Shown: positions 1 to 14,078 of the stretch, one piece after another
Numbering within the stretch: position 1 is the first letter of the stretch
Layout of the letters: each line of letters opens with the position of its first letter
Assembly: GCA_030562195.1 (NCBI GenBank)
Contig: JAUJPP010000007.1
Coordinates: 496,001-560,000, forward strand
From: Nipponacmea schrenckii
Lineage: Eukaryota; Mollusca; Gastropoda; Lottiidae
Length of the DNA stretch: 64,000 bases
Direction: 5' to 3'
Notes under the pieces: model-generated
The model's input: the letters and a program-made list of their open reading frames with translations, nothing else
Database searches by the model: none
Told to the model about the DNA's origin: nothing
Made by a program: the position numbers and the translations under genes

Positions 1-2282
1 ACATGTATCAATTGGCTATATATAGATATTGAAAGCTATGTGAAGATCTCTATAGTCATGTATATACCGGCTAATGATTTAATTTTCTCTTATATATAAT
101 GTTAAGGAAAGTTATGTATCGTATGTTATTGGATGGCCCTTTCACATTGATGAACAAAATATAACCTAATCACAGGTAGGCCCATCTTGTTGACAGGATA
201 GTCTATGGGAGTTGACAATGAGTTCCCCGAATGATACCCATTAAAAAATATAAATTTGGTTTCATTTCCTTAATAAACGTTTATTCAAATCGTTTTCACT
301 TGGATAAAAATGTCCAAGGACCAGCTGGTAGAATGGATCCCTGTTATGGCGGACTTGTGAACCTAAGCTGTTATCCTTGTAAAATATAGTTGTTTCCCAA
401 CCACTTTCAGAATCAGCTTAAATTATCAGTAACAACTATTCTGCGCCGTGTCTTTGACTTCTTTCCGTTCAGTAATAATGTACTCCATCGGGATATATAA
501 ATTGGAGCTCATCTAGTCTAGTTATTGGTTGTGTTTCCCTCCCCATTTCCTTTTTATCTTTATAATATATATCAGTCATACAATTTCGACATTTTTCCCA
601 AATAGATATTTTTTACGGGGGATCATTTAGGGAACTCATCTATTGTAGACTATCATGTCCACGTCGTTAAGAGGCTTTGGATTTTTTATAACTAAGCCAT
701 ATTCCTGGGGCATAAGTGAGGCTACCTCTCTCTGATCTTTCATTAATTGCATTTATATTACCTTTTCATTTCATGCTCTTATTTCACTATTTTCTGTAGA
801 TTCTCACTATCTGTCAAGACCTGTATCTATTATGACTTCCAATTTCCCTAGAAAGGTACCGGTAACATATATTGGTTGAGTAATTACGGACATTTGTAGT
901 TTTGAATTAATGTTACTTCGCACGTTCACAAGTTTTCTATTATTGGCAATCTGATTAAGATGCATCTCATGCAGGTTATAGTCTACGTGCTGATCCGAAA
1001 TTATGAACAGCAGCGTCCAAGATTATCAAATTATTAACGGGGTTGGTATAGTGGGCAAACATAAGAGCCCTACGATAATTTTTCTATAGTCATCTTAATC
1101 AGATTGTGTTATTGCCTAGAGCACAAACCACACAATTTAAGAATATAACAATCAAATTTAGTACAAACGTAAGGTCTAATATTTTTTATGTTTAATTTTT
1201 TGCAAAATAAGTAAAGAGAATTTTCCTTTTAAAAGAGTATTTCAATAAATAAATGGATTTCTTTTCTTTTTAAATTATAGAATTGTAATTTAATAAAGAA
1301 ATGAATTCCCTTTTTTATTATAGAATTGTATTTTTGCTAATAACTTTTTTAAAAATTTTAATTACTATCATATCAGGTCTAAGTTGCCTCGTACAATGTG
1401 TCTGTTGCCAATTAAATGTTTGTCTACAACGTATGATATACATCTAACAATTTAAATCACCATTGAATGACTTATCAAAGACATTTTTTGTTTGTTCCAG
1501 TTTGATAATCCATTATAGATCTTACCTTAATAAACTTATATATTCTTAGTGCTCTTTAACATTCATATTATATTTCTAAAAAATGTTAATACTTCGTGAT
1601 TTTGTAATGAATACAGCTAATACGAATTATCATAATCGGTTTAATACGCAGTAGACTGAATGTACTCCTTTTAATGGTTAAAGGTAAAATTGCTTATGTG
1701 TGTCATGTTCGCGATACTTAAGGCTCCAGCATGTATAGGGTTGTCATCAAAATGATAAAACTCAGATGATATCATTATGCTACGAATTTTATTTGTCTGA
1801 ATTTGTCTTGGTACACATTTGTCTTGGTACAAAATTTTTGTTGTTATTGTTGTTCGGACTGCACCTTTAATATAATATTCGTTATTTATTTATATGTAGT
1901 ATTAAATTATTCTTTCTGGATTGTTCCTGATTTAGCTTTATTATATCGAATGGTAAGGTGATTATTGTCACAAGTTCCTTACCATTTATATCGAGATTGC
2001 TGTTAGATTTTTAACAATAAATATGGTAAATCAATGGTAACGTAAACAGGAATATAGGAATTTCGTTTTTTATTCAGGATTTAATTACTTCATTATAATT
2101 ACTTGTACATGTATTAACTAACATTTTGGATTTGTTTAATACAAGTATCACGATGAATGTACGTACCATTAGTAGGTCTACTTGACTTACAATTTTTACA
2201 CATTCTTTTAAATGAAGGGAATCAAAAGTATAACATTATACAACACGATACAATACATTCAATAATTTGATTTTTGTTTTAG
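1..2282. other. Upstream region of the calpain gene; no coding seen
   Basis: AT-rich sequence with no ORF that resembles a protein on either strand. A splice acceptor (a T-rich tract ending in AG at 2281-2282) sits just before the calpain start codon. At least one non-coding 5' exon and the promoter therefore probably lie in this stretch or further upstream, but I could not place them. Confidence 0.5.
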
Positions 2283-2306
2283 TTATTAAACTTAGTACCC
2301 CTGACA

Positions 2307-5300
2307 ATGCCTACCAACTATAGGAATCAAAGTTATTCTAAAATCAAGAAGGATTGTATCAGTAAAGGTGTGCTATTTGAAGATCCCGAGTTCCCAGCAA
2401 ATAATAAATCATTATTCAATTCTAAGATCGATAATGAAATAGAATGGAAACGGCCAAAGGTAGGTTTTCAATAGATCAAATAAGAGACAGTGTATTGATT
2501 ATTTCATAAAAATACCTGACTGTATGAATGGACAGTTTCTTTATATTTTCTCTCTGCTAAACTCAAATAATGATAAATACTCTACCAAAAGAAACAAATT
2601 CATAGAAAATGAAAGAAAGATTTGACTTTTTCTTTCTTATGTGTAAGCAGACAAGATATTCCATTTTCATAAAATTGAAAGTGTTGAGCAGTATGCAAAA
2701 ATGTTTTTTGTCAAAATATTGATACCATAATCTTATACAATTGGGCGTTTATTTTGCTGAAATTGTATTTGAATCTATAGTTTGGGCGTTAAACATTTTT
2801 TCAGTTAATTTTAAAGTGACATCGTTCTCTGGATTTAGTTGTAAAGTTTTCACAAATTTGAAGAAAACATATTAAAAAAACTATTGTATAAGATTATTTT
2901 TCTTCAAAATTTCATCTATATAGAAAGCAACTTGCAGAATTAAATTGACTATTTGCATTAGACTATATTATTTACATGAGGCATTTTGACTATTTATAGC
3001 GTAATTTTGACTATCTACAGAGCATAGAGTATTTAGTATTTATGTACTGTTGAATATTTACTGAGGTTTTTCAAACTATATTTTTGTTTACTGTTTACAG
3101 GAATTATGTCGTGTTCCCAAATTAGTTGTAGAAGGAGTTAGCTGTGATGATTTAAATCAAGGAGATCTGGGTAATACTTGGTTTGTTACGGCCTGTTCTA
3201 GTCTTGCACAGGAACCAAAATTGTGGCAAAAGGTATGATTTATATAAAAGTGTCGTTCAACAACCTCGATTTAGACATGTGTCCAACAGTTGCGGTCCCC
3301 GCATCCAGAGACTGGGTATGCAAACAGGGGACAGACTGACTGACTTAAATAGAGCTGTCTTGGTTGAAATTTACAATTGTATGCAATGCCTTTTCATATC
3401 GTATGGATTGCCCTACATATCATTTGGATAATCCTCACGTATCGTATGAATTGCCCTAAAACATAATTTAGATATACATGTATTGCGTGGGCTGCCATTA
3501 CATTGTATCCATTTTTTCCAGGTTGTTACTAACCATAAAGATCAGGAATGGGATGATAAAAATTTATATGCGGGAATATTCAAATTTTTATTTTGGAGAT
3601 TTGGTGATTGGATTGAAGTGGTTATTGATGATCGATTACCAATTAAAAATGGCGAACTTGTATTCTGTCATTCGAAGTCCAGAAATGAATTCTGGAGTGC
3701 CTTATTGGAGAAAGCTTATGCCAAGTAAGTACGTTCATAGTTACTAACCACAAGTCAAAACACACTCCTTGGTAGATTAAATAGGCTAATCTAATGATAT
3801 GCATGTGAGGTAAATCTTAAAATGAAAGAAATGATACCACGTCATCACGGTGAGATATTTAATCCAAAGAGACGTGAATATGCCAATGAGCGAATGTTGT
3901 TGTTTTTTTTTTTCTTCTTGCAATTGTATTGTATTGTATTGTATTAACGAAAAAGGAAATTGAAGGAAAAAGGCCTATGTTGTCTTGACGTTATAAAGAA
4001 ATCAATAAATTACTAAAAATAAGATCAAGCCACATTAATTGATATGTTTATAGCAAATATTTTATATTGTTCTTATTGTTGATACGCTGCTACGTTACCA
4101 TCGTTTTTGAATCAGTAAGCCTGAAGATTATTACATTTCGTTACAACTCGATTTAGCTGTTCATAAATATTTTACTGCAAGGAAACTTCAGGAACAAAAC
4201 AAAAATTTTAAGCCCAATGGACGAATTTTTTTTTTTTAATTTGAAGAAAATTTTCTAGAACTCATTGAGATCTGGTCAGTTAACATCATGCTCGGTTTGA
4301 GATATATGCTCGGTATATAGATTGGTATCGCCCAGAAACCTCTCTGGAATCCAGTCTCCTGGTGAAGTCTACTGGTTAATAAATTTTGTACCTTTCCGAT
4401 TCAGATTTATCTTTATTAAAATAAGCCTACAATACTCATTCATTATACGAAATCTATTTGATCAACTGGCTAGCAGGGTGTGACGCGATAGAATATTGAC
4501 CATTGATTTACAGTCATTTGTAACACATAAAATACTTTTATTACTGTAATATCTATAACTAAGTGTATTAAAAGAGTGATGGACTATATATTCCCCGATA
4601 CTGTTTACCAAAAAACAGAAAAAAAGAATGTTCCAGATACTTAATCGATTCACAAACTAATCCAGTAGAAATTTTCATGACTTCTTGGTCTTGGTCAGAC
4701 AATATATTACATTATGCCTCTAAAATTCCCAAATGCTAAATTTGTGAAGTTGACAGTTTTTATCATAAAAGTCTCGTTACCCGACCCATAGAAAATAAAA
4801 CATGATATACTTTAAACATGTATCATGATTTTCATTTGTATAGGATGTATGGTGACTATGAATCGTTAGAATCAGGCACAGTTGCCGACTCGCTTGTTGA
4901 TTTTACCAGTGGAGTATCAGAGAAGTTAGATACCACCAAACTAAAGGCAACATTGTCAGATCCCGAATCCAGTTCAGCACTGTTTACTAAATTGAGTGAT
5001 GCTAAAGAGAACAGAGCCTTGATGGCATGTAACATCCAGGTACTGATTGTTCTTCTCTTACTGCTAATCTTTAAAACTCTCTCCTCCACAGATTACACTT
5101 GGGAACACTTTTGCTTTTAAAGAATATTTGTTTTTAGTCAATTTCAGTGTGCTGAATTCAAACCTGAAGTTGCTCTTTCTGCAAGCTACATATGTTATGG
5201 AATTTCAGATTTTTAATAAAAATAAAAATAAAAAAATCGAGTATTTTTAAAGAACAATGCAGCCACAAAACAATATTATGTTTTAGATAAAAAAAAGGGA

Positions 5301-8300
5301 ACATTCAAATGTGATTTAAGATCTAAGTACACAATTGTTGGCATTGTCGTATTTTTTCAGGAAGTATTTCTCATAAATAGTCCATATCCAAAAGATAAAT
5401 AAGTCATCAAACATCCTTGCTTTGATCTTCAAAATTAATAAATTTATAGCTAAACAATAGCTGTGATGATGTGTTGGAAACATTCACCTTCGGTGTTTAG
5501 TGCCTTCACTAATTGTTTCATCAAACCTAATTTGATGTGAAGATGAGGTAAGATGAACCTATCCCCGTTTACAATTGTGTTATGTGTAATGTTTGACATG
5601 CCTGCTTTAAGCGTTTCACGAGCAAGCCAGTCCTTCTGAACCCACTGTCTGTCTCTTATTCGGCTGTCCCGCGTCTAAACAAGTGACCCAGTTGTGCACA
5701 CGATATTTCAAGAACTCTATGACCATTCTGATGACAAAATAGTCTTCTCGCAATGTACTGAATGACCAATAGACACTGTCCCTTAAACATTGCCATTATG
5801 TAAGTAAACACACTTTAGACTGCGTTTACAACTGATCTAAAAAGAGTCTCCATTCATTTGCACAATTTTAAGGAACATCCAGTTCTTTAAGAAGCCCTTG
5901 GATATCATGGCAGTAAACAAATTGTCTGTCTTCTTAAAAGAATGTCACAAAAAGCTGGTCAGGTTTTCTGAAATAACAGTGTGATCAACAAAATTTCTGC
6001 CTTTTAATCTTGATGCCAAAAGCTCAGCTGCTTTCTTGGAAGCCCCACACTAAGTCGTTCAGTTCTGTCTGGTTAAGGGGCCTGAGGACTGGTCGAAGTT
6101 CAGTCTCTGAGGAACAGTCCTCGATGGTGCCTAATTTTCCGGCAATTCACTGTCACAACTGTCTTCTTTTCTTATATCATGTCCAATGTCTTCATCTTCT
6201 AATTAGGATCATCTATATATAAATATACAAAATCTCTTATATATGGTTTATGTACGTTCACAATTCATAAACCTCAAATTGCATGAAAACTAGAGCTTGT
6301 TTAGAAAAACTAATTTCAGATTTGTAATCAGTGCCTAAAACTTCTTATAATCAGTCAAAACATACAATGAAACAGATTGTTCTGTTATCTATACTATTTT
6401 GACGAATGCAGTGAACAGGGCGGAATGTGATAACATTTTGTGCCATTTATTTTCATCTTATATAGTCTGGGGTGGCTTCTCTTATTTATCGTCTGCGGGT
6501 ATTTTGTCGACACTTACTAGTAATCCTTGCCATATAGATTGTGGATTGAATAGATACATGTCAAATTATAGATCTGGTGTAAGGCTTCTTATGATGCCTT
6601 TCATTAATATAACTATGGCATCTTTCTTTCACAACAATTGTTTCACATTGAATTGGTATGGCTGATTGTGAATATGGATAATCGCATCCCAGTTTCATCC
6701 GAACTGCATGGAAAAAAGCAGATAAAGAGGCATTGAAATTTAGTTGAGAAAAAAAAAAATAAATACTACACATTATCTGGTTCCTTCTAAAAATTCACCA
6801 CCAAAATCTATGATTGAGAGAATGATTTTACAATGATTTCAGTGTATCGATTGATTATAGATTGTCAATTTATTTTGCCAGTGTAATAAAGAGAACGTTG
6901 GTACATATACAGATAAAGGTTTGGTACTTGGACATGGTTACAATATAACAGATGTAAAAAGTATCGCAGTCAGTAGAAGTTTACAAGGAACAATAGGATC
7001 TAGTATGTTATATCTGGTTCGCTTGTTCAATCCTTGGGGATCACGAGAATGGAATGGTGCCTGGTCAGATTCGTAAGTATTAACCTTGTAAATAAGATAT
7101 TGTTGAAATGGCTGATGAAAGGGTATTGGTAAGTTTTGGGTCGATAACAGATTTCATCGACTGCAGATGAAGACATTGAAAGGTGATAATTTTCTTTTTC
7201 TGTGCTGGCCCAATCACCTCCCTTCACATATTGGTTTAATCGCCCCTGAATATTTTGACATTTTAAGACAATTTTGGGAATACAATAGTTGAACCAACTT
7301 TAAGTCCTCGAAATTGTTATACAACAGATCAGAAGAATGGAAAAGAGTTGCACCTCAACAGTGGGAAAAGATGGGAGTTAAATTTCAACAAGAAGGCGAA
7401 TTCTGGTAGGCTTTCGTTTATTTCATCCGACAGTTTGTCTTGTTTTATCTTGATTTTGCCATAATTTATGCCATGCTCGAAAGACTTAAATGCAGTTCAA
7501 AGTTATTGCAACACCACCCAATCTGTCTTTTTCATTCATTCATCTCCTGTTCCTTAAGTTTGCGTCCTCAGCTCATGTTTGTGTCAAATTATTGGCATTT
7601 AACCCTATAAAATTTACGACAAGTTTTTCTTAAAAAATCAAGAAAATGTATAATATGTGGGAAATATACTCTTTTGACGGGTAGGATGGCCTATATTACC
7701 TAGCCCGACAAATATGGCTATACCCGTTCCTCAGATGTCACGATTGCTCCGACTTACTTTTGGGTACTCGACCCATATTTAAAGCCAACTTTCACTAAAA
7801 TAAATACATTGTTGTATTTGTACTTTGTCCAGGTAAACGTTGCTTTCGGAACTTGAGATTACATGTACGATATTGCAAATTAGTACCAGTAGGATAAAAT
7901 TGTCCTTCCACTGTTTTTTTAGTAACGTGTGGGGCCAAAGGATATTGTAGAATATCCGATAATATCCGAGAACTAGGATAGAAAATGATAGCCTTCATAG
8001 GATACAAAATATTCCTTTTCATTTTAAGGATGTCGTTTGAAGATTTATTAAACCAATTCACAGCTATTGATATCTGTCATTTCGTCAATACTTCGTTTTT
8101 CTCAATTAAAAAGACATGGGCAGAAGCTATTTTACATTCAGAATGGCATCATAACGGCAGAAATGGAGGTGGAGTCGTAAATGCTCCATCTTTCTTAGGA
8201 AATCCACAGGTTGGTTAGGTTTCACCATTGAATTATTTACAAAAAAGACTTACAAGGGATTTTTTTATTAGTAATAATCATATATCTTTCGCATAAAAAA

Positions 8301-11300
8301 TTCAACCATTTTGAGATCACGTCCATTAGTAATATAAATTACTTTTTAAAATACATCTAAAAGAGCAAAGTGCCATATTTACGATTAAAAAAGAGAAATG
8401 AATTGATATCATTTTTGTTATTTTTAGTTTTTATTTGATATAAATGGTATAAGTGATAAAGTGATGATATCACTAGAACAACATGATATACATCCAGATA
8501 GACAAACATTTGGTCAGAATTTAAATACAATTGGATTTCACATTATGAAGGTAATACATCTACTTCACAAGACTCCAGCGGTTGTACATATATTGACAGT
8601 TTTACTTTAATCACATAAAAAACATGGTCAAAGTTGAAATCGAGTTAAAAAACGGGATTACATATCTCAAAGTAGGCTACTATCAGATCAATGTTGTGGT
8701 CTTATTCCACATCTATAGGTTATCCCTGCCCCGAAAACTAATACAGATTAATATTATTTTCACATAGGTGGAGGAAAATCGAAAATATCGAGTACATATC
8801 CTTGGTCTGATGATGTTTTCTTCTGAATATTGTAAAACTAGAAGTGTATTTGGTGAAACTACTTTACCTAAAGGAAGATATGTTATCATACCAACAACAG
8901 CTGAACAAGGATGCACTGGTAGATTCATGTTAAGATTGTACACCGGTAGCAGTGCTAGTGCTGGGTAAGAAGCGATTTTCATTTTACGGACCTTTTAAAA
9001 CTTATAATGATTCCATATACATTCTGAATTTTTTTTTCTTTAATATCACAAACAAACGCTTTGAGGTCGCACAACCATGATAGTACTATGTCAGGGTTAG
9101 ATACTAAAACATCAGATACCTTAAAGAACACACTACCATACGCTACCTAATCTGAATCAGTGATGGCATTAATTGCGCCGTTAGAATTTTCAATCAGGCA
9201 ATGGTTCCTGCAATTCCTCTAAAACTAAGTGTTTAGATGAAGTCACCAAGTTGTAAAATATTCTTAAGGCATTCGCGATTGGTGACGTCGCCAAGCACTT
9301 CAAATAGCTTAATTGAATTAAATGAAGCTTCATAGTGGTCACCTTTTAGAAGGTCTTGGACGTCAAATATTTCATGTGTTTCCATTCAATGTTATTTTAA
9401 TTTTTATTTAATGCGGCCAGAGTGATTTCAACTGCAAGGTAAAGTATCGCTGACATGTCTTTGGTATTTGATTTATTAATTTGTTACCTTAATTGGGCCT
9501 ATTCTATTGTCATGACTGTAGATTTTAAGTATGAGACATTTACCAGGACCCTTTCTGTTACTATGCTGTGTCCTGTACTCGGGTTGACAAACTTAAAATG
9601 ACGAAAAATGTAAACTGTATATAAATAGTGCGCATTTAGGGAAGTTTTCGTTTTTGCATTAGTTTTTTTTGAAAATAATACAAGTGTCTGGTTGGTAAAA
9701 TTTTAATTTTTTTCATTCGAAATGCAACAGACTACACTCGTACATGTTTTGAAATGGACAGGACAAACACAAAAATTGTCCACGAAATTAAGTCAAGTTT
9801 GACTTATATTTGCAGAGAATTAACAAAGGAAGGACCTACACAAGGTTGTCCCTGTGTAAAGAAACATGTGATGGTAACAACTATGACTGTTATATCAGTA
9901 GATGGTCTAGAACTACCATCAACAGCTAAAGCTAAGGAATGTAAGTAGTTATCAACAAAGGCATTTACATTAAAAGCAGCTATCCTTATTCCTTTTCATA
10001 AGAAAGAAACCGATTTAACCATTTAAATGCACATGCACATTATCGATCGTATCATCATGTGTGAATACACTAGCGTATAATTTGGTGGGGCATTGGGTGT
10101 TCTGAAATCATCGATTGACTGAACTTTGCACGTTTAAATATTTTTCTTTATCATTCAAATATAATTATGTTTTATGATAATTTTATTTATGTATTACAGC
10201 TTTAGATCCAATGATTACAATCAAGTGTGAAGGCGAATCTATCAAGTCTAATCATCTTAGTAATACAACATCAGCTACCTTTAATATAACTGGTACATTT
10301 TACAGAAAGAAACCTGAATTACCTATTATAGTAGAGGTTCGTTTTGCGTGTTTTTTATATGCCCACATAATGTGGTCGCATATTGTCGTCACCCCTTTTC
10401 GTCCGTCCGTCCGTCCGTCGGTCTGTCGGTCCCGGGGCCCGACCTCTACAATTACTTGTGAACGCGATAAAGACTACAGTTTTTATCGGATTTGAATGAA
10501 ACTTGTTGTGATCATTTATATTGATGAGATCTCGGACAAGTTCGAAATTGGCGATTTTTCGACAAACGGTTATTGAGTTATTGCACTTGACTTAGTTAAA
10601 ATGCGTCAAAATTGGCTTTTTGAACGCGATAAAGACAACAGCTTTTAATGGATTTGAATGAAACGTTTCCGTGATCATCTATATTGAAGAGATCTTTAGG
10701 GCAAGTTAGGGAAAATTTGGGGAAAATTTTTCGGAAACAAATTGGTTTTTAAATTGAGTTATTGCCCTTACTTAGTCAAAAAGCGTAAAAAATTTGGGTT
10801 TGGGGGGAAAAAAAGCTATTTAAGAAACTGCCATTTTTATTGGGATTTGAAAAAGAAAATTGGCGATTCTTTTATTGACGAGATCTTGGAAAATTGGAAT
10901 ATGAGATTTTTCGATAAACGGTATTCCCCTTTACTTAATCAAAACGCGTTAAAAATTTGGGTTATAAACGCTATAGAGACTACATTTTTTTTTGAAATTT
11001 TCTGTGATCATTTATATTGATGAGATCTTGGACAAGCTCAAAATTGACGATATTTTTGATGAACGAAATTTCTTGACTTAATCAAAACGCGTTTAAAATT
11101 GACTTGTTTAACACAAAGCGACTAGGGTTTTTTTTTATGAAATTTTGTGTGATATTTATATTGATGAGATCTTGGACAAGCTCAATATTGACGATATTTC
11201 GATGAACGTTTTTTTAATTTATTGCTCTTGACTTTGTCAAAACGCGTCGAAATTGACTTTTGAACACAACAGCGACTAGGGTTTTCATCTGATTCGAATG

Positions 11301-11800
11301 AATCTTCTGTAATTATTTATATTGACGAGATCTTGGAAAAGCTTGTTATTGACGATTTTCTATGAATGGTATTTGAGTTATTTCCTTTGATTTAGTTAAA
11401 ACGTGTCAAAGTCGACACTATATATATCGTTATCATTTGATAACATAGAATTTGGTGTGATAATCTCCATATTTAAGGATTTTGCAATCGACATAACCTA
11501 TACAATAGGTTTCTTCTCTCACTGCTTCAACTTCAAGTAACATGTAGAGCCGAGTGTTTGTCTTGATTAACGTTGGGACTCGTGATGTTCATGCAACCCG
11601 TTGTTCTTTTTTTGCAGATTGACAATCACAACGTGTTAGTGAATGATTTCCTAGCAGAAGGTCGAGTTGACGAACATGGTAATGAAGATGGAAAAGAAAT
11701 TAAATGTAAATTATATGGAAGAAAGAAAGAAGCTGATCAAGTAAAGCCGGGAACATTAACAGTATTTATCAGATCTAGTTTTGATTTGACTAGTTTATAA
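2307..11800 (+). CDS. CAPN5: Calpain-5-like protein with Cys-to-Thr active site (12 coding exons)
   Basis: Joined exons: 2307-2459, 3101-3232, 3522-3724, 4844-5039, 6882-7072, 7328-7405, 8029-8209, 8428-8550, 8768-8964, 9816-9940, 10200-10336, 11618-11800. They give 632 codons plus stop, close to the roughly 640 residues of vertebrate calpain-5. All introns are GT-AG and phases match. Seen: an N-terminal block with [10 protein letters not shown] and WKRPK; the protease core with [38 protein letters not shown]; the His block [13 protein letters not shown]; the Asn block [15 protein letters not shown]; a CBSW (domain III) region at about 340-490; and a C-terminal C2 domain at about 500-632, as in CAPN5/CAPN6/TRA-3, with no penta-EF-hand. 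His246 and Asn278 are kept, as is the oxyanion Gln71, but the nucleophile position (residue 77, codon ACT at 3176-3178) is Thr. In this family calpains are cytosolic or nuclear calcium-dependent Cys proteases. This one is inferred to be catalytically dead, like CAPN6, and may act as a scaffold. The start is chosen because it follows a 5'UTR acceptor and aligns with the family N-terminus. The donor at 10337 (GTTCGT) is weak. Confidence 0.93.
5370..6200 (-). pseudogene. Decayed transposon-type coding remnant in a calpain intron
   Basis: Read on the minus strand, this intron segment has coding-like blocks broken by stops and frameshifts. From 5' to 3' (descending coordinates) they are: [17 protein letters not shown]; after a frameshift [20 protein letters not shown] and VISENLTSF; then [25 protein letters not shown], and near the end [13 protein letters not shown] sequence followed by [15 protein letters not shown], read across frame breaks. 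The order and wording recall a repetitive ORF family seen as 'uncharacterised proteins' in arthropod and mollusc genomes. I cannot name the transposon superfamily. It is not part of the calpain mRNA. Confidence 0.6.
10338..11440 (+). repeat. Diverged ~150-bp repeat array headed by GTCC-rich sequence
   Basis: This fills most of the last calpain intron. It opens with a block containing cataatgtggtcgcatattg and a (gtcc)n run near 10400. About six diverged monomers follow, each with a version of atttatattgatgagatctt near 10515, 10676, 10868, 11007, 11153 and 11318, spaced roughly 140-190 bp. Related sequence occurs near 29.86, 38.73, 48.95 and 50.0 kb, so it is a dispersed family with internal tandem structure. 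No intact ORF was found. Confidence 0.7.
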
Positions 11801-14066
11801 ACTTACATTTGTATCATTGTTCCCCCGTCCACTCGAAATACATTGTCTGCCTTTTTGTTTGCTCGTCAATCCAACCTTTACCATTATTCAAATGTGATTT
11901 CGAATGTAGCGTCAAAAGAAGTAATAGATTATCTGTGCGTTGACAAAAACGGCAAATGAAGCGTCCAGTTTGATTCAATTCAGTGGACATTTTTGAAGGG
12001 GAGTTTAATTATAAACAACACGTTTCTATCAGTGCACAATTATTCTAAGACTATCAGTATATGATTGAATATGACATTCTAATATATATGACATATGGCA
12101 AATTAATTGGTAAAATTTTGATTTAGACGAAAGAAGACAATAATTTACTATAATTAAACCCCGGTAATTCTCATTCGGGCTTATTCCTTTGCACTCATAT
12201 AATTATATCATGTAAAGGTAACTGATTTTATGGTAGATTGTTTATAATATTATTTTACTATGTTACCGTCATATCCTACTAGAAGCCTCTAGTAAACTCC
12301 GTCCTATTATGTTGAATGTTGTTTATAACCTGGTCATTAAATTATATCAAATTTGGAAATATGAGCGATTGTGTTTATTTATGATTATGAATCAAAAGCG
12401 GTCTTGAATTTACATTTGACTCGATGATAATATGTTTGTGGACTTAGAAGGTAATATTGATCTCAAAATTGTAAAAGTGCAGCTCTAGATGCCTGTATTG
12501 GTGGCTTATGCTTGTAAAGTACTAGAATAATTTGTTTTGCCGAACATCATGATAATCTATCATTATAGGGAATTTACCAACATGAGGAAAATGGATAAGA
12601 TCGGATCAAACTCCTCCAAAACAATCCATCCTATATCGCTGAGATATAAGTAAGTGAAAGTATGTCACGTACAAATCGAAAGCATTACATTTTCAATTCA
12701 ATAAGATAAAATGATAAAAGTGAAGTGTCTTGCTTTATTCAGTTTCGTAAGTGATTTGGAACGAAGTATAAAGTTCTTTCGCTTAATCGAGAATTAAATA
12801 GATGGTTTTTTTTTTAGCTTTTATATATATTTGACGAATTTCTGTTTCGACTCTTTCGTTCAGTACTCGTCTTGATTAATTAATTTATTTAAAGAAACTG
12901 TGATATGTTTATTATTATTATCTTATATATTATAGACTGACTCTTACTGAACTACAAAATGTTGATATGATATTGTTAATTCTTGTTTTCATTCAATAAA
13001 AACTAAAAATAAAGAATATGATTGTTAAAATCAATATAAGACCATTTTATTAATGCACATAATATATTAAATATTTATTCCAAGATGATTTGCACCAACA
13101 CAAAGTTTATTTTAGTTAGAGAATTAATTAAATAGCACCCATCATCAACTTGCATACATTCACTAAGGGGGATAATAAGGAAGGTATCAGATGGAATTTC
13201 AAAAAGATAATTCAGTCCTTTAGATAATCTTTACAAGCAATATAGTACCTTATATTTTGGAGTGAAAGAGCCATTGAAACAATTGGTGACCTCTACAATA
13301 TCACTGACGAGAAAGATTTAATTTTAACAAAGTGTTCTAATGACTGGGAAAAATACCAGATGGTCCCACATGTCATTAATTAACTCGTAATTAGGCTAAT
13401 TATGACCGGAATTCCCACGGTAGGGTACTAACATAGGTATGGTACGTCAAGTCTCAAATGTCGTTCAAATGTCGTTGATATTTTTTTTGATCATCCAGTC
13501 TGTCAATTCGGTACATAAGTCATGACGTAACCGGACGCTGTTGTTATTGCCCACATTCCTTAATATTTTCCACAACAACAATGGCATTTTGGTATTCCAT
13601 TTATTATCTCTAGCAAAAGGCAATAAAATGTTTAAATATCATTTTGTCAAAACATTATGAATTAATCTCAATAAGTTTTAACTCACTATTAATAAAATAC
13701 AAAATCAATTTTAGACGCCTTCATTCATATGACGTCATTTGGTCACGTGAACAAACATGGAGTCATGGCGTTTCAAACCAGATCAGTCAAATGGATTCGA
13801 CAAGCATTTCTACGTCCACATAGGCCTAGGTCTTTTGAACTTGAGAATGCATGGATTATTCATTAGAAACCCCAATTAATCAATTAGTAAGCTTACTTTG
13901 GCCCTAATTAATGAGGCAACCCATCTTTAAACCTTCGAGTATTGCCAACTTTGAGGGAATCAGGTTGACGTTACGACTAGCCGGACCTTGATGTTTAAGG
14001 ACTGTTATATTGTTACTAGGAGCATCAGTGATGATTTAGTTGACCTAAACGCAGTTGGTGCTCTTG
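11801..14066. other. 3' spacer after the calpain gene
   Basis: No coding sequence was recognised. A polyadenylation hexamer AATAAA at 12995-13000 on the plus strand could serve the calpain transcript, giving a 3'UTR of about 1.2 kb, but other AT-rich hexamers exist. A TGACGTCA palindrome near 13729, followed by a CACGTG E-box, is visible at about 13.73-13.75 kb with no gene start attached. Confidence 0.4.
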
Positions 14067-14078
14067 TTTCTAATAAAT

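Noticed and set aside
4856..5089. Antisense ORF over calpain exon 4
   Set aside because: The plus strand there encodes a well conserved calpain block; the antisense frame is a shadow.
13729..13760. Promoter with CRE and E-box
   Set aside because: TGACGTCA and CACGTG are visible, but no gene start or 5' exon could be linked to them.
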